This document shows positions 26,685 through 36,440 of a stretch of DNA of 64,000 bases, in pieces. Under the pieces are notes generated by a model. That model worked only from the letters and a program-made list of their open reading frames with translations, did not search any database and was not told the DNA's origin. The stretch comes from Streptomyces sp. P3 (lineage in GTDB: Bacteria; Actinomycetota; Actinomycetes; Streptomycetales; Streptomycetaceae). The DNA is taken from contig JAFEKX020000001.1 of the NCBI GenBank assembly GCA_016893485.2, positions 9,193,501 to 9,257,500 on the forward strand, read 5' to 3'. The position numbers and the translations under genes are program-made. Numbering within the stretch: position 1 is the first letter of the stretch; each line of letters starts with the position of its first letter.

Positions 26685-27908
26685 TCAGCAGGAGCCCTCG
26701 TCCTGCCACGGGCCCCACTGGGAGGCTCCGGGCACCTCGTTCTGGGTCCACCACTTGGCGACCCAGTTGTGGTTGCCGTACGACACCTCGTTGCCCTGCG
26801 TGTAGACGGCCGTGGAACTCCACGCCGTCTTGCACGTGCCCGGGGTGGGCGTCGGGGTCGGGGTCGGCGTGGGTGTCCCGGTCGGCGGGGTCACGCCCGC
26901 GAACTGGACCGAGTACTTGGCGAAGTCCCACGGGTTCTGCGCCACGCTGGAGCAGGTCCCGGACGTCGTACCGCCGTTGTCGACCGGGCTGCACTGCCGG
27001 TCGCGGTTGAGCGACCAGAACGTGAAGCGGTCCATGTTGTGGCTGGTGGCGTAGTTCAGGACGGTCTGGAAGTCCGCCTGGGTGAAGTACTCGCCGGTGT
27101 CGCTGCGGCCGTTCATGCCCGAGAAGCCCTCGTGGGCGTAGGCGGTCGCCTGGCTCCAGCCGAACGTGGACTGCAGGATGGAGTTGAAGTTGGTGAGCGC
27201 GGTGGTCTGCGAGGCCGCGCCGTTGAAGCCGCCGTCGAACGGCATGATGGAGAAGTTGTTCGGCGTGAAGCCCTGCGACTTCGCCTCCAGCAGCATCTGC
27301 TTGCCGAACCAGCCGGTGCCGTCCGCCGTGCCGGCCGTGGTGACGGAGACGTACAGGCCCGGGTTGTTGGCCTGGAGGATCTTGGCCGCGCCGATCTCGT
27401 TGTGGATGGCCGCGGTGTTCTCGTACTCCGGCTCCTCCAGGTCGAAGTCGATCGCGTGCAGACCGTACTTGGTGATCACCTGCTGGTACGCCGCCGCCGT
27501 CGAGGCCGGGTCGGCGCAGGCCTGGCCGAGCTTGGTGCCGCCGTAGCCGCCGATGGAGACGGAGACGTCGCCGCCCTTGGCGCGGATCGTGTTGATGACC
27601 GACTGGACGGCGGTGTCCGAGGAGACCGGTGAGGTGCCGCCCCAGGTGGTGGGAGCAGCCGCCGCCGTTGGGGGCGAGAACGAAGGCGAGCTGGAAGGCC
27701 TTGAGGCCGGTGGCGTCCATGATGGCGCCCGCGTCCGGCGGGTTGTTGTCTGTCGGCATCAGGTAGGGGCCGCGGCGTACCAGCGGTTGCTCAGCGCGGT
27801 GGCCGCGTTGGTCGCGCCCTGGGCGTTGGTCGCGACCAGTGCGGTCGTGCCCGCGGCGGCGGTCGTCACGGCGGCCGCCGCGACCAGACATGCGCGAAGA
27901 CGTGTCAC
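26685..27908 (-). CDS. Secreted GH18 chitinase with C-terminal chitin-binding module (frameshifted)
   Basis: About 405 residues. GTG 27908 with GGAGG upstream (complement 27915-27919) starts a signal peptide (basic MTRLRACLV, then an Ala-rich core). The GH18 barrel follows after shifts near 27765 and 27650: KAFQLAFVLAPNGGG, SIGGYGG, the catalytic-strand region HAIDFDLEEPE (acid Glu within the DxxDxDxE-like motif), SIMPFDGGF and DRFTFWSLNRDR. A GTPTPTPTPTPTPG linker joins a C-terminal CBM5/12 (CKTAWSSTAVYTQGNEVSY, WWTQNEVPG). It degrades chitin outside the cell. Direct repeats typical of Streptomyces chitinase promoters lie upstream. Confidence 0.9.
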
Positions 27909-27974
27909 GTTGTGCCTCCGGTGGGGATGGGGAGGCGCCCAGCTTCTTGCGCTGTCGCGATCACGTCAATGGAT

Positions 27975-28008
27975 TGGACTGGACCAAAGTGCACTTTGGA
28001 CTAGACCA
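27975..28008 (-). promoter_or_regulatory. Chitinase-type direct repeats (DasR/chitin-responsive element)
   Basis: Read on the minus strand, TGGTCTAGTCCA (28008-27997) and TGGTCCAGTCCA (27986-27975) form a pair of 12-bp direct repeats 22 bp apart, just upstream of a TTGACG -35-like box. Paired TGGTCYAGACCT-like repeats are characteristic of Streptomyces chitinase promoters and resemble the DasR dre consensus. Between them, 27984-27999 is a perfect 16-bp palindrome (CCAAAGTGCACTTTGG). Confidence 0.75.
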
Positions 28009-28142
28009 TACGATTTCTTTACCGTCGGCCCGGCGGAGCGCTCGGCGCGACACGTTTGCGACTAGTGTCCCGGCTCACATGGCGTTGCAGGGGCGACGCC
28101 GACACCATGGTGCACGTCATCGGCAGGCTGAAGGGATCGGGA

Positions 28143-31100
28143 ATGTTCCGCAAGGTGCTGGTCGCCAACCGTGGAGAGATCGCGATCAGGGCGTTCCGCG
28201 CCGGCTATGAGCTGGGTGCGCGAACGGTCGCGGTCTTCCCTCACGAGGACCGCAATTCGCTGCACCGGCTCAAGGCCGACGAGGCCTACGAGATCGGCGA
28301 GCCCGGTCATCCTGTCCGCGCCTACCTCTCCGTCGAGGAGATCGTCCGCGCGGCCCAGCGGGCGGGAGCGGACGCGGTCTATCCGGGCTACGGGTTCCTC
28401 TCCGAGAACCCCGAACTCGCCCGCGCCTGCGAGGAGGCGGGCATCACCTTCGTCGGTCCCAGCGCCCACATCCTGGAGATGACCGGCAACAAGGCCACGG
28501 CCATCGCCGCCGCCCGCGCGGCCGGTGTACCGGTGCTCGGCTCCTCGGCGCCCTCCACCGACGTCGACGAACTGGTCCGCGCCGCCGAGGAGATCGGCTT
28601 CCCGGTGTTCGTGAAGGCGGTCGCCGGAGGTGGCGGGCGCGGGATGCGCCGCGTGGAGGACCCGGCGACCCTGCGCGAGTCCATCGAGGCCGCCGCCCGT
28701 GAGGCCATGTCCGCGTTCGGTGACGCCACGGTGTTCCTGGAGAAGGCCGTCGTCGACCCCGGCACATCGAGGTGCAGATCCTCGCCGACGGCGAGGGCAA
28801 CGTCATCCACCTCTTCGAGCGCGACTGCTCGCTGCAGCGCCGGCACCAGAAGGTCGTCGAGCTGGCCCCCGCGCCCAACCTCGACCCCGCACTGCGCGAT
28901 CGGATCTGCGTGGACGCGGTCCGCTTCGCCCGTGAGATCGGCTACCGCAACGCGGGCACCGTCGAGTTCCTCCTCGACCCGGCCGGCAACCACGTCTTCA
29001 TCGAGATGAACCCGCGCATCCAGGTCGAGCACACGGTCACCGAGGAGGTCACCGACGTCGACCTCGTCCAGGCGCAGTTGCGGATCGCCTCGGGGAGACC
29101 CTCGCCGACCTGGGTCTGTCCCAGGAGACGGTCACCCTGCACGGCGCCGCACTCCAGTGCCGTATCACCACCGAGGACCCCGCCAACGGCTTCCGCCCGG
29201 ACACCGGCCGGATCAGCGCCTACCGCTCGCCCGGCGGCTCCGGCATCCGCCTCGACGGCGGAACCACCCACGCGGGTACGGAGATCAGCGCGCACTTCGA
29301 CTCCATGCTGGTCAAACTCACCTGCCGAGGACGGGACTTCACCACCGCCGTCAACCGCGCCCGGCGTGCCGTCGCCGAGTTCCGCATCCGCGGTGTGGCC
29401 ACCAACATCCCTTTCCTGCAAGCGGTGTTGGACGACCCGGACTTCCAGGCCGGGCGCATCAACACCTCGTTCATCGAGCAGCGCCCGCATCTGCTGACGG
29501 CACGTCACTCCGCCGACCGCGGCACTAAGTTGCTCACCTACCTCGCCGACGTCACGGTCAACAAGCCGCACGGCGAACGCCCCGACCTGATCGACCCCAC
29601 CACCAAGCTGCCGCCGGTCCCGAGCACCGAACCCCGGCCGGTTCGCGGCAGTTGCTCGCCGAACTCGGCCCCGAGGGCTTCGCCCGGCACCTGCGCGAGT
29701 CGCCCACGATCGGCGTCACCGACACCACCTTCCGCGACGCCCACCAGTCGCTGCTGGCCACCCGCGTCCGCACCAAGGACCTCCTCGCGGTCGCCCCGGT
29801 CGTCGCCCACACCGTGCCGCAACTCCTCTCCCTGGAGTGCTGGGGCGGTGCCACCTACGACGTGGCGCTGCGCTTCCTCGCCGAGGACCCCTGGGACCGG
29901 CTGGCCGCCTTGCGCGAGGCCGTCCCCAACATCTGCCTCCAGATGCTGCTGCGGGACGCAACACCGTCGGCTACACCCCGTACCCGACCCAGGTCACCGA
30001 CGCCTTCGTCCAGGAGGCCGCCGCCACCGGCATCGACATCTTCCGCATCTTCGACGCGCTCAACGACGTGGGCCAGATGCGCCCGGCCATCGACGCCGTA
30101 CGCGCCACCGGAACGTCGATCGCCGAGGTCGCCCTCTGCTACACCTCGGACCTGTCCGACCCCAACGAGCGCCTCTACACGCTGGATTACTACCTCCGGC
30201 TCGCGGAACAGATCGTCGAGGCGGGCGCCCACGTCCTCGCGGTGAAGGACATGGCGGGCCTGCTGCGCGCCCCCGCCGCGGCGACCCTCGTCTCCGCCCT
30301 CCGCCGCGAGTTCGGCCTGCCGGTCCACCTCCACACGCACGACACCGCGGGCGGCCAGCTCGCCACCTACCTCGCCGCGATCCAGGCCGGCGCGGACGCC
30401 GTCGACGGCGCGGTGGCCTCCATGGCGGGTACGACCTCGCAGCCGTCCCTCTCCGCGATCGTCGCCGCGACCGACTATTCCGACCGCCCCACCGGCCTCG
30501 ACCTCCAGGCCATCGGCGACCTGGAGCCGTACTGGGAGAGCGTCCGCAAGATCTACGCCCCCTTCGAGGCGGGCCTCGCCTCACCCACCGGCCGCGTCTA
30601 CCACCACGAGATCCCCGGAGGCCAGCTCTCCAACCTGCGCACCCAGGCCATCGCGCTCGGCCTCGGCGACCGCTTCGAGGACATCGAGGCGATGTACGCC
30701 GCCGCCGACCGCATCCTCGGCCACCTGGTGAAGGTCACCCCGTCGTCGAAGGTCGTCGGCGACCTCGCCCTGCACCTGGTCGGCGCCGGAGTGAGCCCCG
30801 CCGACTTCGAGGCGTCCCCCGACCGGTACGACATCCCGGACTCCGTGATCGGCTTCCTGCGCGGCGAGTTGGGCACCCGCCCGGCGGCTGGCCCGAGCCG
30901 TTCCGCACCAAGGCACTCCAGGGCCGCGCCGACCCTAAGCCCGTCCAGGACCTCAGCCCCGAGGACCGCACGGCCCTCGACAAGGACCGCCGCGCCACCC
31001 TCAACCGCCTGCTCTTCCCCGGCCCGACCCGCGAGTTCGAGAACCACCGCCAGACCTACGGCGACACCAGCGTCCTCGACAGCAAGGACTTCTTCTACGG

Positions 31101-31512
31101 CATCCGGCCCGGCAAGGAGTACACGGTCGACCTGGAGCCCGGCGTCCGTCTCCTCATCGAGCTGGAAGCCGTCGGCGAGGCCGACGAACGCGGGCTGCGC
31201 ACGGTGATGTCCGCCCTGAACGGCCAGATCCGGCCGATCCAGGTGCGGGACACCTCCGCCGCCTCCGACGTCCCCGTCACCGAGAAGGCCGACCGCGGCA
31301 ACTCCGGCCATGTGGCCGCCCCCTTCGCGGGCGTGGTCACCCTCGCGGTCGATGAGGGCGACGAGGTGGAGGCCGGGGCCACCGTCGCCACCATCGAGGC
31401 GATGAAGATGGAAGCGTCGATCACCGCGCCCAAGTCCGGCCGGGTCTCCCGCCTCGCCATCAACCGCATCCAGCAGGTGGAGGGCGGCGACCTGCTCGTC
31501 GAACTGCGGTAG
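28143..31512 (+). CDS. pyc: Pyruvate carboxylase (frameshifted)
   Basis: A full-length biotin enzyme of about 1,124 residues over six frames. Biotin carboxylase domain: MFRKVLVANRGEIAIRAFRA, GYGFLSENPEL, VKAVAGGGGRGMR (ATP-binding Gly loop), FIEMNPRIQVEHTVTEEVT. Carboxyltransferase domain: TDTTFRDAHQSLLATRVRTKDL, LECWGGATYDVALRFL, LAVKDMAGLLRAPAA, HTHDTAGGQLA. Biotinyl domain: TIEAMKMEASITAP with the biotinylated Lys, ending LLVELR. It carboxylates pyruvate to oxaloacetate for anaplerosis. Each shift (near 28762, 29095, 29645, 29960, 30885) is healed by one G or C in a G/C run, so the gene is presumably intact. It lies divergent from the chitinase. Confidence 0.95.
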
Positions 31513-31514
31513 GC

Positions 31515-31627
31515 GGTACGGCGGCGGGCCGTTCGATCCGGTGCCCGGGGCGAGGCAGGTCGCCCGCCCCGGTCACCGGCTTTCCAGCCGGACGGTACGG
31601 CGATGGGCCGCTCCATCCGGTGACCGG
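31515..31627 (+). repeat. Imperfect direct repeats downstream of pyc
   Basis: Two 34-base copies, 31515-31548 and 31594-31627, share GGTACGGCG, GGGCCG and ATCCGGTG with about five differences. A second shared element, TCGCCCGCCC, follows each copy (31560 and 31658). No gene occupies this gap. Confidence 0.5.
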
Positions 31628-31692
31628 ATCGGTCCGGTCCCGGACTCGATGGGGCCTGTCGCCCGCCCACCCGTACGGCGCAGTCTGGGGAC

Positions 31693-32291
31693 ATGACCCG
31701 AGCACTGATCGTCATCGACGTCCAGGAATCCTTCCGCGCCCGTCCGCTGTGGGCGACCATCTCCGACCCGAAGATCGCCGACCAGGTCAACCGCCTGGTC
31801 CGGCTCGCCCGGCAGGCCGGCGACCTCGTGGTGTGGGTGCTGCACCCGAGCCCGGCAGCGGCGACGTCTTCGACCCGGCCCTCGGCCACGTCCGGCTGAT
31901 GGACGAACTGGAGCGCGCGGACGGCGAACCGCTCCTCCACAAGACCTCGCACAACGCCTTCACCACCACCAACCTGCAGCAACTCCTCACCGAACACGGC
32001 GTCCGCGAGCTCACCGTGTGCGGCATCCGCACCGAGCAGTGCGTCGAGACCACCACCCGTGTCGGGAGCGACTTCGGCTACCAGGTCACCTTCGTCACCG
32101 ACGCGACGGCCACCAATCCCATCCCGCACCGCGACGCCCCCGCCGACCAGACCGTCGCCGAACTCCTCGCCGACCCCCGCACCCTCCCCGCCGAAGAGGT
32201 CGTCCGGCGCACCGAGTACGCCCTCGCAGGTCGCTTCGCCACCATCGCGACGGTCGACGAACTGGAAGCCGCCGCCGCAGATCAGGCATGA
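31693..32291 (+). CDS. Isochorismatase-like cysteine hydrolase (frameshifted)
   Basis: About 200 residues. The start MTRALIVIDVQESFRARPLW carries the catalytic Asp of the isochorismatase fold; after a shift near 31857 come PLLHKTSHNAFTTTNL (catalytic Lys) and LTVCGIRTEQCVETT (catalytic Cys and the cis-peptide region). The family includes nicotinamidases and N-carbamoyl hydrolases; the substrate is not evident. It is followed after 10 bases by the GlxA-type regulator, and such pairs usually form one operon in which the regulator controls the hydrolase. Confidence 0.87.
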
Positions 32292-32301
32292 TGACCGGAT
32301 C

Positions 32302-33210
32302 GTGAGCCACGTCGTCTTCTTCCTGGTCCCCGGAGTCCACCTGCTGGACCTGGCAGGCCCTGCCCAGGTCTTCTCCACCGCAGCGGACTTCGGGCACCCG
32401 TACACGCTCTCCTACGTCGCCGAGCAGTCCCACGTCACCAGCGCCCAGGGGCTGCCGCTGACGACCGCGCTCGACTGGCCGGAGCTGGGCCCCGAGGACC
32501 TGGTCGTGGTGCCGGGATGGCGAGCCCTCGCCTTGGTCGACGCGCCCGCCATCGGCGACACGGCTCTGCGGGCGCTCCGGGACCACCACGCCCGCGGCGG
32601 GACGGTGGCCAGCGTCTGCGCCGGGGCCGACGCGCTCGGCCGGGCAGGACTCCTCGACGGCCGCCACTGCACCACCCACCACGACGTCCAGGACGAACTG
32701 GCCCTGCGCCACCCGAAGGCGACCGTCGTCCGCGACGTCCTGTTCACCACCGACGACCGGGTCGTCACCTCGGCCGGCATCGCCAGCGGCATCGACCTCG
32801 CCCTGCACCTGATCGCCACCCGCCACGGCCCCGCCACAGCCGCCCAGATCGCCCGGGACATGGTCGTCTACGCACGCCGCAACGGCCACGAACCACAGGC
32901 CAGCGCGATGCTCCGGCACCGCTCCCACCTCGACGACACGGTGCACCGCGCCCAGGACCTCATCGACACCCGCTTCGACGAGACGCTCCCCCTGCCCGCC
33001 CTCGCCTCGGCGGTCGGCGTCAGCGAGCGCACCCTCACCCGCCTCTTCAGCCGGGCCACCGGCCTCACCCCGCTGCGCTACCAGCAGACCCTCCGCCTCG
33101 AACGCGCCGAGCACCTCATCAGCCACGGCGTCACGATCGACGCCGCCGCACGCTCGGTCGGCTTCGAGGACGCCCGCATGCTGCGCAGGCTGCGGTCGCG
33201 TACACCGTGA
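32302..33210 (+). CDS. GlxA-family regulator (DJ-1/PfpI domain plus AraC HTH)
   Basis: Intact, 302 residues from GTG 32302. Residues 1-170 form a DJ-1/PfpI domain (VVFFLVPGVHLLDLAGPAQVF, LVVVPGWRAL, GGTVASVCAGADALGRAGLLDGR with the nucleophile-elbow Cys, VVTSAGIASGIDLALHLI). Residues 200-300 form an AraC-type double HTH (LPLPALASAVGVSERTLTRLFSRATGLTPLRYQQTLRLERAEHLI). Such proteins activate neighbouring genes in response to unknown ligands. It shares an operon with the cysteine hydrolase. Its stop lies 57 bases from the convergent P450 stop. Confidence 0.92.
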   Translation: MSHVVFFLVPGVHLLDLAGPAQVFSTAADFGHPYTLSYVAEQSHVTSAQGLPLTTALDWPELGPEDLVVVPGWRALALVDAPAIGDTALRALRDHHARGGTVASVCAGADALGRAGLLDGRHCTTHHDVQDELALRHPKATVVRDVLFTTDDRVVTSAGIASGIDLALHLIATRHGPATAAQIARDMVVYARRNGHEPQASAMLRHRSHLDDTVHRAQDLIDTRFDETLPLPALASAVGVSERTLTRLFSRATGLTPLRYQQTLRLERAEHLISHGVTIDAAARSVGFEDARMLRRLRSRTP

Positions 33211-33266
33211 AGGCGGAGCAGGCGCTGCTCATCGAGGTCCATCGACAGGACTGAAGTCCCCACGCA

Positions 33267-34563
33267 CTAGTGCGAGTTCGAGCCACTGGTGAGTACGGCC
33301 GACACGGGAAGACGTCGTACCCCGCGCATCAACAGCCCCGGAGCCCACTCCAAGTCGCCCGCGTCCACCGCCAGTTCGAGACTCTCGACGCGTTCCAGCA
33401 GCGCGGTGACCGCGACCGCGGCCTCCATCCTGGCCAGCGGGGCGCCGAGACAGTGGTGGACGCCGTGGCCGAAGGCGAGATGGCCGGTCGACCGGCCGAG
33501 GCGGAAGAGTCCGGCTCCTCGAACCGGGCCGGGTCCCGGTCGGCCGCGGCGAGGGACACCAGCAGCATGTCGCCCCGTCGCACCGGCACCTCGCCCACCC
33601 GCATGTCCTCGGTGGCGAAACGCTCGGTCGCCGTGAGCACCGGCCCGTCAAGGCGCAGGAACTCCTCCACCGCCGTGGGCACGAGGCCGGGATCGGCGCG
33701 CAACATCTTGAAGAGGTAAGGCTGTTGGGCGACTCCGAGGAGTACGGCGCCGATGAGGTTGGCGGTCGTCTCGTACCCGGCGATCAACAGCAGGAAGGCC
33801 ATACCGACCAACTCCGTTTCGGAGAGCCGGTCTTCGACGGTGTCGTCGGCCAGCGCGCTCAGCAGATCCTGCCCGGGGTCGGCCCGCTTGGCCGTGATCA
33901 GCTCCGCCAGATACCCGCTCATCCAGACGTACGCCTCCTCCCGGTCACTGCCCGCGACCGGGGACACGATCTGCTCCGAGGCCCAGCGGAACCGGTCCCG
34001 GTCGTCCAGCGGCACGCCGAGGAGTTCGCAGATCACGGCGATCGGGACGCGGGCGGCGAAGCCCTCGATCAACTCCGGTGTCTCCAGGGCCAGTACGTCG
34101 TCCGCGAACCGGTCGGCGAGCTGGCGCGTACGGGGTCGCAGTGCCTCGATCTGCTGGGGAGTGAAGGCGCGCGTCACCAGTTTGCGGAGCCGGGTGTGGT
34201 CGGGTGGGTCCACGGTCAGCATGTAGTCGATGCCGACCTCGTCCCGGACCCCGCTCATCAGCCAGCCCGGTTCTAGGCCCGCGCGTTCGCTCCGCTTGGA
34301 CACCCGGGGTCGGTGAGAACCTGGCGGGCCGCCTCGTAGCCCGTGACCATCAACTGCGGTGGCGCGCCGTCCGGTTCGCAACGGTGCGCGGCTCCGGAAT
34401 CCGTCAACCGGCGCAGCACCGCGTGCGGATCCGCCTGGAACGCGGCACCTTCCAGCTCCGCCCGCAGCGGGCCGCCCTTGTCGTCCGGGAGCTTGCGGTC
34501 ATCGAGGCCTCCGACCCGAAGTCGTTGCTTTCGTCGGCAAGCGTTGCGTCGCGGGTGGGTCAT
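33267..34563 (-). CDS. Cytochrome P450 (frameshifted)
   Basis: About 430 residues. N-terminal part: ADPHAVLRRLTDSGAAHRC, MVTGYEAARQVLTDP; after a shift near 34290: VDPPDHTRLRKLVTRAFTPQQIEALRP (helix C, HTRLR), the I-helix oxygen-binding LLIAGYETTANL, the ExxR in EEFLRLDGPV, and after a shift near 33510 the heme-binding loop HLAFGHGVHHCLGAPLARMEA with the Cys thiolate ligand. It resembles bacterial CYP105/107-like enzymes of secondary metabolism or xenobiotic oxidation. No ferredoxin gene is adjacent. The start (ATG 34563) is uncertain because the first 25 residues look atypical. Confidence 0.9.
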
Positions 34564-34970
34564 GTCAAGCGGGGGTGGGGCGGTCAACTGGCGCTGGGAA
34601 ACGTCCAGTTGAAGCCTGTCCGTACAGCCGTGCGGGAGAGGATCTGCTCACTGACGCAAGTAAGTCGCGGCTTGGGTCGTTCGCGGAAGCCGGGTGCCCC
34701 GGCGAGGGCACCGTGAGCCGGTGTCGCTCGTTCCTCCTGGGCGGACCACGGTGCCGGAGTGGGCTGACCTGGCCCCCGTGCGCGCCGGCGCCGGATTCCG
34801 CGCCTCGATGTCGTACAGCGTGACCGACGTACGACGGCTGGGCACGCAGCGGGACGAGCGCCGCCCGCCTCCGGGACCCGAACAACACCCGTGCGGTGAA
34901 GGCCAATGCGCGAGGTCGAGCGGGATGCTTTGGCTTGAGGTTCCTTGCTTGAGCACACTAACCTGCACGG
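34564..34970. other. Intergenic stretch without a recognisable gene
   Basis: Frames on both strands are open because of high GC but show no family motif. Near the right end, two copies of GCTTGAG about 15 bases apart (about 34932-34955) precede the MarR gene and may be part of its promoter or operator. Otherwise I see nothing. Confidence 0.5.
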
Positions 34971-35422
34971 ATGACCGCCGAAGACCCCTGACCGCACAGG
35001 AAGAGCGTTTCTGGCGTGCTCTGATGCGGGTCATCGTCGCGCTGCCGCGTTCGCTGGACGACGACCTGCTGCGGTCGACCGGACTGGCGCTCACCGAGTA
35101 CGTCGTCCTGATGAGCCTGTCCGAGGCCGAGAACCAGGAACTCCGCATGGCCGACCTCGCCGCGGCGACCGCGCTCTCGGCGAGCCGCATCACCCGCGTC
35201 GTGGACGCGCTGCAGAGCCGCGGCCAGGTCGTCAAGCGGCGCTACGAGGGTGACGCGCGCGGCAATGTCGCGACCCTCACCCCGGAAGGGCTGAACCGGC
35301 TTCAGGCGGCCTACCCGATACACCTCGCCAGCGCCCGCAAGCGCGTCATGGACCATCTCGACGGCCGGTCCCTGACGGCGATGGTGCGGCAGTTCGAGAC
35401 GGTGGTCGAGAAGTTCGACTGA
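34971..35422 (+). CDS. MarR-family transcriptional regulator (frameshifted near start)
   Basis: About 150 residues. ATG 34971 gives MTAEDP, then a single-base loss near 34985 moves to the frame TAQEERFWRALMRVIVALPR. The winged HTH follows: LALTEYVVLMSLSEAENQELRMADLAAATALSASRITRVVDALQSRGQVVKRRYEGDARGN, with the wing at the end. The C-terminal dimerisation helix ends VVEKFD. The longer open frame from 34694 lacks family similarity and is rejected. It is divergent from the P450 gene, which it may control, though the 400-base gap weakens that. Confidence 0.87.
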
Positions 35423-35447
35423 GCGCCGGCGCAGGCGTCGTAGCAAG

Positions 35448-35486
35448 GGAAGGTCCCGGACGGGAAGCGCGTGTCCGGGACCTTCC
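35448..35486 (+). terminator. Hairpin terminator after the MarR gene
   Basis: A perfect 14-bp stem, GGAAGGTCCCGGAC (35448-35461) with its complement at 35473-35486 and an 11-base loop, 26 bases after the MarR stop. Confidence 0.85.
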
Positions 35487-35655
35487 GCATTCAGCGGCGG
35501 CTCGGCGCGACCTCAACTCCCGTACACGCGATGGGCGAGGCGCAGTCATCCATGGCGATACCGAGGCGCATGGGTCTTCCGAAGTGTGCACCGCGCTGGA
35601 TCGATCACCGTCGAGCTCCCCGGCCGTCGCCACGTGACCGCCCGTAGCCCGGGGT

Positions 35656-36207
35656 TCAGGCGCGGACCGGTTCCCGCTCGCTCGTGGCGTGACGGCGGCG
35701 CCGCTCGTCGAACGAGGCGAAGACGGCCGAGACGCCGTAGACGAGGCTGAACAGGCCGAAGACCGTGGCGAGGGAGACCGCGCCGATGTCGGGGCGGACG
35801 AACAGGGAGAAGGCGAACACGAGCGAGACGGCGCCGGTCAGCAGGAACAGCGTCCGCTCGCCCGCCGTCTCGTCGCGCTGGAAGGCCAGGCCTATTTCCA
35901 TGGCGCCCGTGGTCAGCGCCCACGCGGCGATCCAGATCGTGAGCGCGAGCGCCGTGATGCCGGGCCACGCCAGCGCGACCACACCGCCCGCCAGCGAGAG
36001 CAGGGCCAGCAGCAGCCAGCCGATGACCGGTCCGACCCGGTCGCCGGCGAAGGCGCGGGCGGCGTCCGTCGCCGCGGTCATGAACGCGTAGACGGCGAAG
36101 AGGACGACGAACGCGCCGACGGTGATGCCGGGCCACGCCACGGAGACCGCGCCGAGGGCGACGGCCAGCAGACCGCGCCAGAGAAGCACGTTGGGTGAAG
36201 TGAACAT
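35656..36207 (-). CDS. HdeD-family (DUF308) membrane protein
   Basis: Intact, 183 residues from ATG 36207, preceded by AAGGTGACC. Six membrane helices in two-helix repeats: LLWRGLLAVALGAVSVAWPGITVG, VVLFAVYAFMTAATDAARAF, VIGWLLLALLSLAGGVVALAWPGIT, LTIWIAAWALTTGAMEIGLAF, TLFLLTGAVSLVFAFSLFVRP and the last before a charged tail (FDERRRRHATSEREPVRA). The AWPGIT motif repeated is the family signature. HdeD is linked to acid resistance in enterobacteria; in Streptomyces the role is unknown. Confidence 0.92.
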   Translation of the reverse strand: MFTSPNVLLWRGLLAVALGAVSVAWPGITVGAFVVLFAVYAFMTAATDAARAFAGDRVGPVIGWLLLALLSLAGGVVALAWPGITALALTIWIAAWALTTGAMEIGLAFQRDETAGERTLFLLTGAVSLVFAFSLFVRPDIGAVSLATVFGLFSLVYGVSAVFASFDERRRRHATSEREPVRA

Positions 36208-36440
36208 GGTCACCTTCCACAGACGAGGGTGGAGCCTCGTTCTTCGCCCGAGGCCATGGCGCGCCACGAAGGCTAGGGCCGCGTCCCCGGCCGCGATCGG
36301 TCATACGACTGCATCCGCTACTTCCTTACTCCTCCACCGGCGTCATATGAAGTGCTGCGGCCATCTGGCGGATGCGCGAACCGAGCCGGGGCGAGAACAT
36401 CGGTGCTTCACGGCGTACGGCCTGTCGACGAGGAGCCGGT

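Noticed and set aside
28143..31512. Real decay of the pyruvate carboxylase gene
   Set aside because: All domains and catalytic motifs are intact and each of the five breaks is repaired by one base in a G/C run, which fits base-calling loss better than decay.
34694..34970. N-terminal extension of the MarR gene
   Set aside because: The added residues show no similarity to MarR proteins, and ATG 34971 with one restored base gives a normal start.
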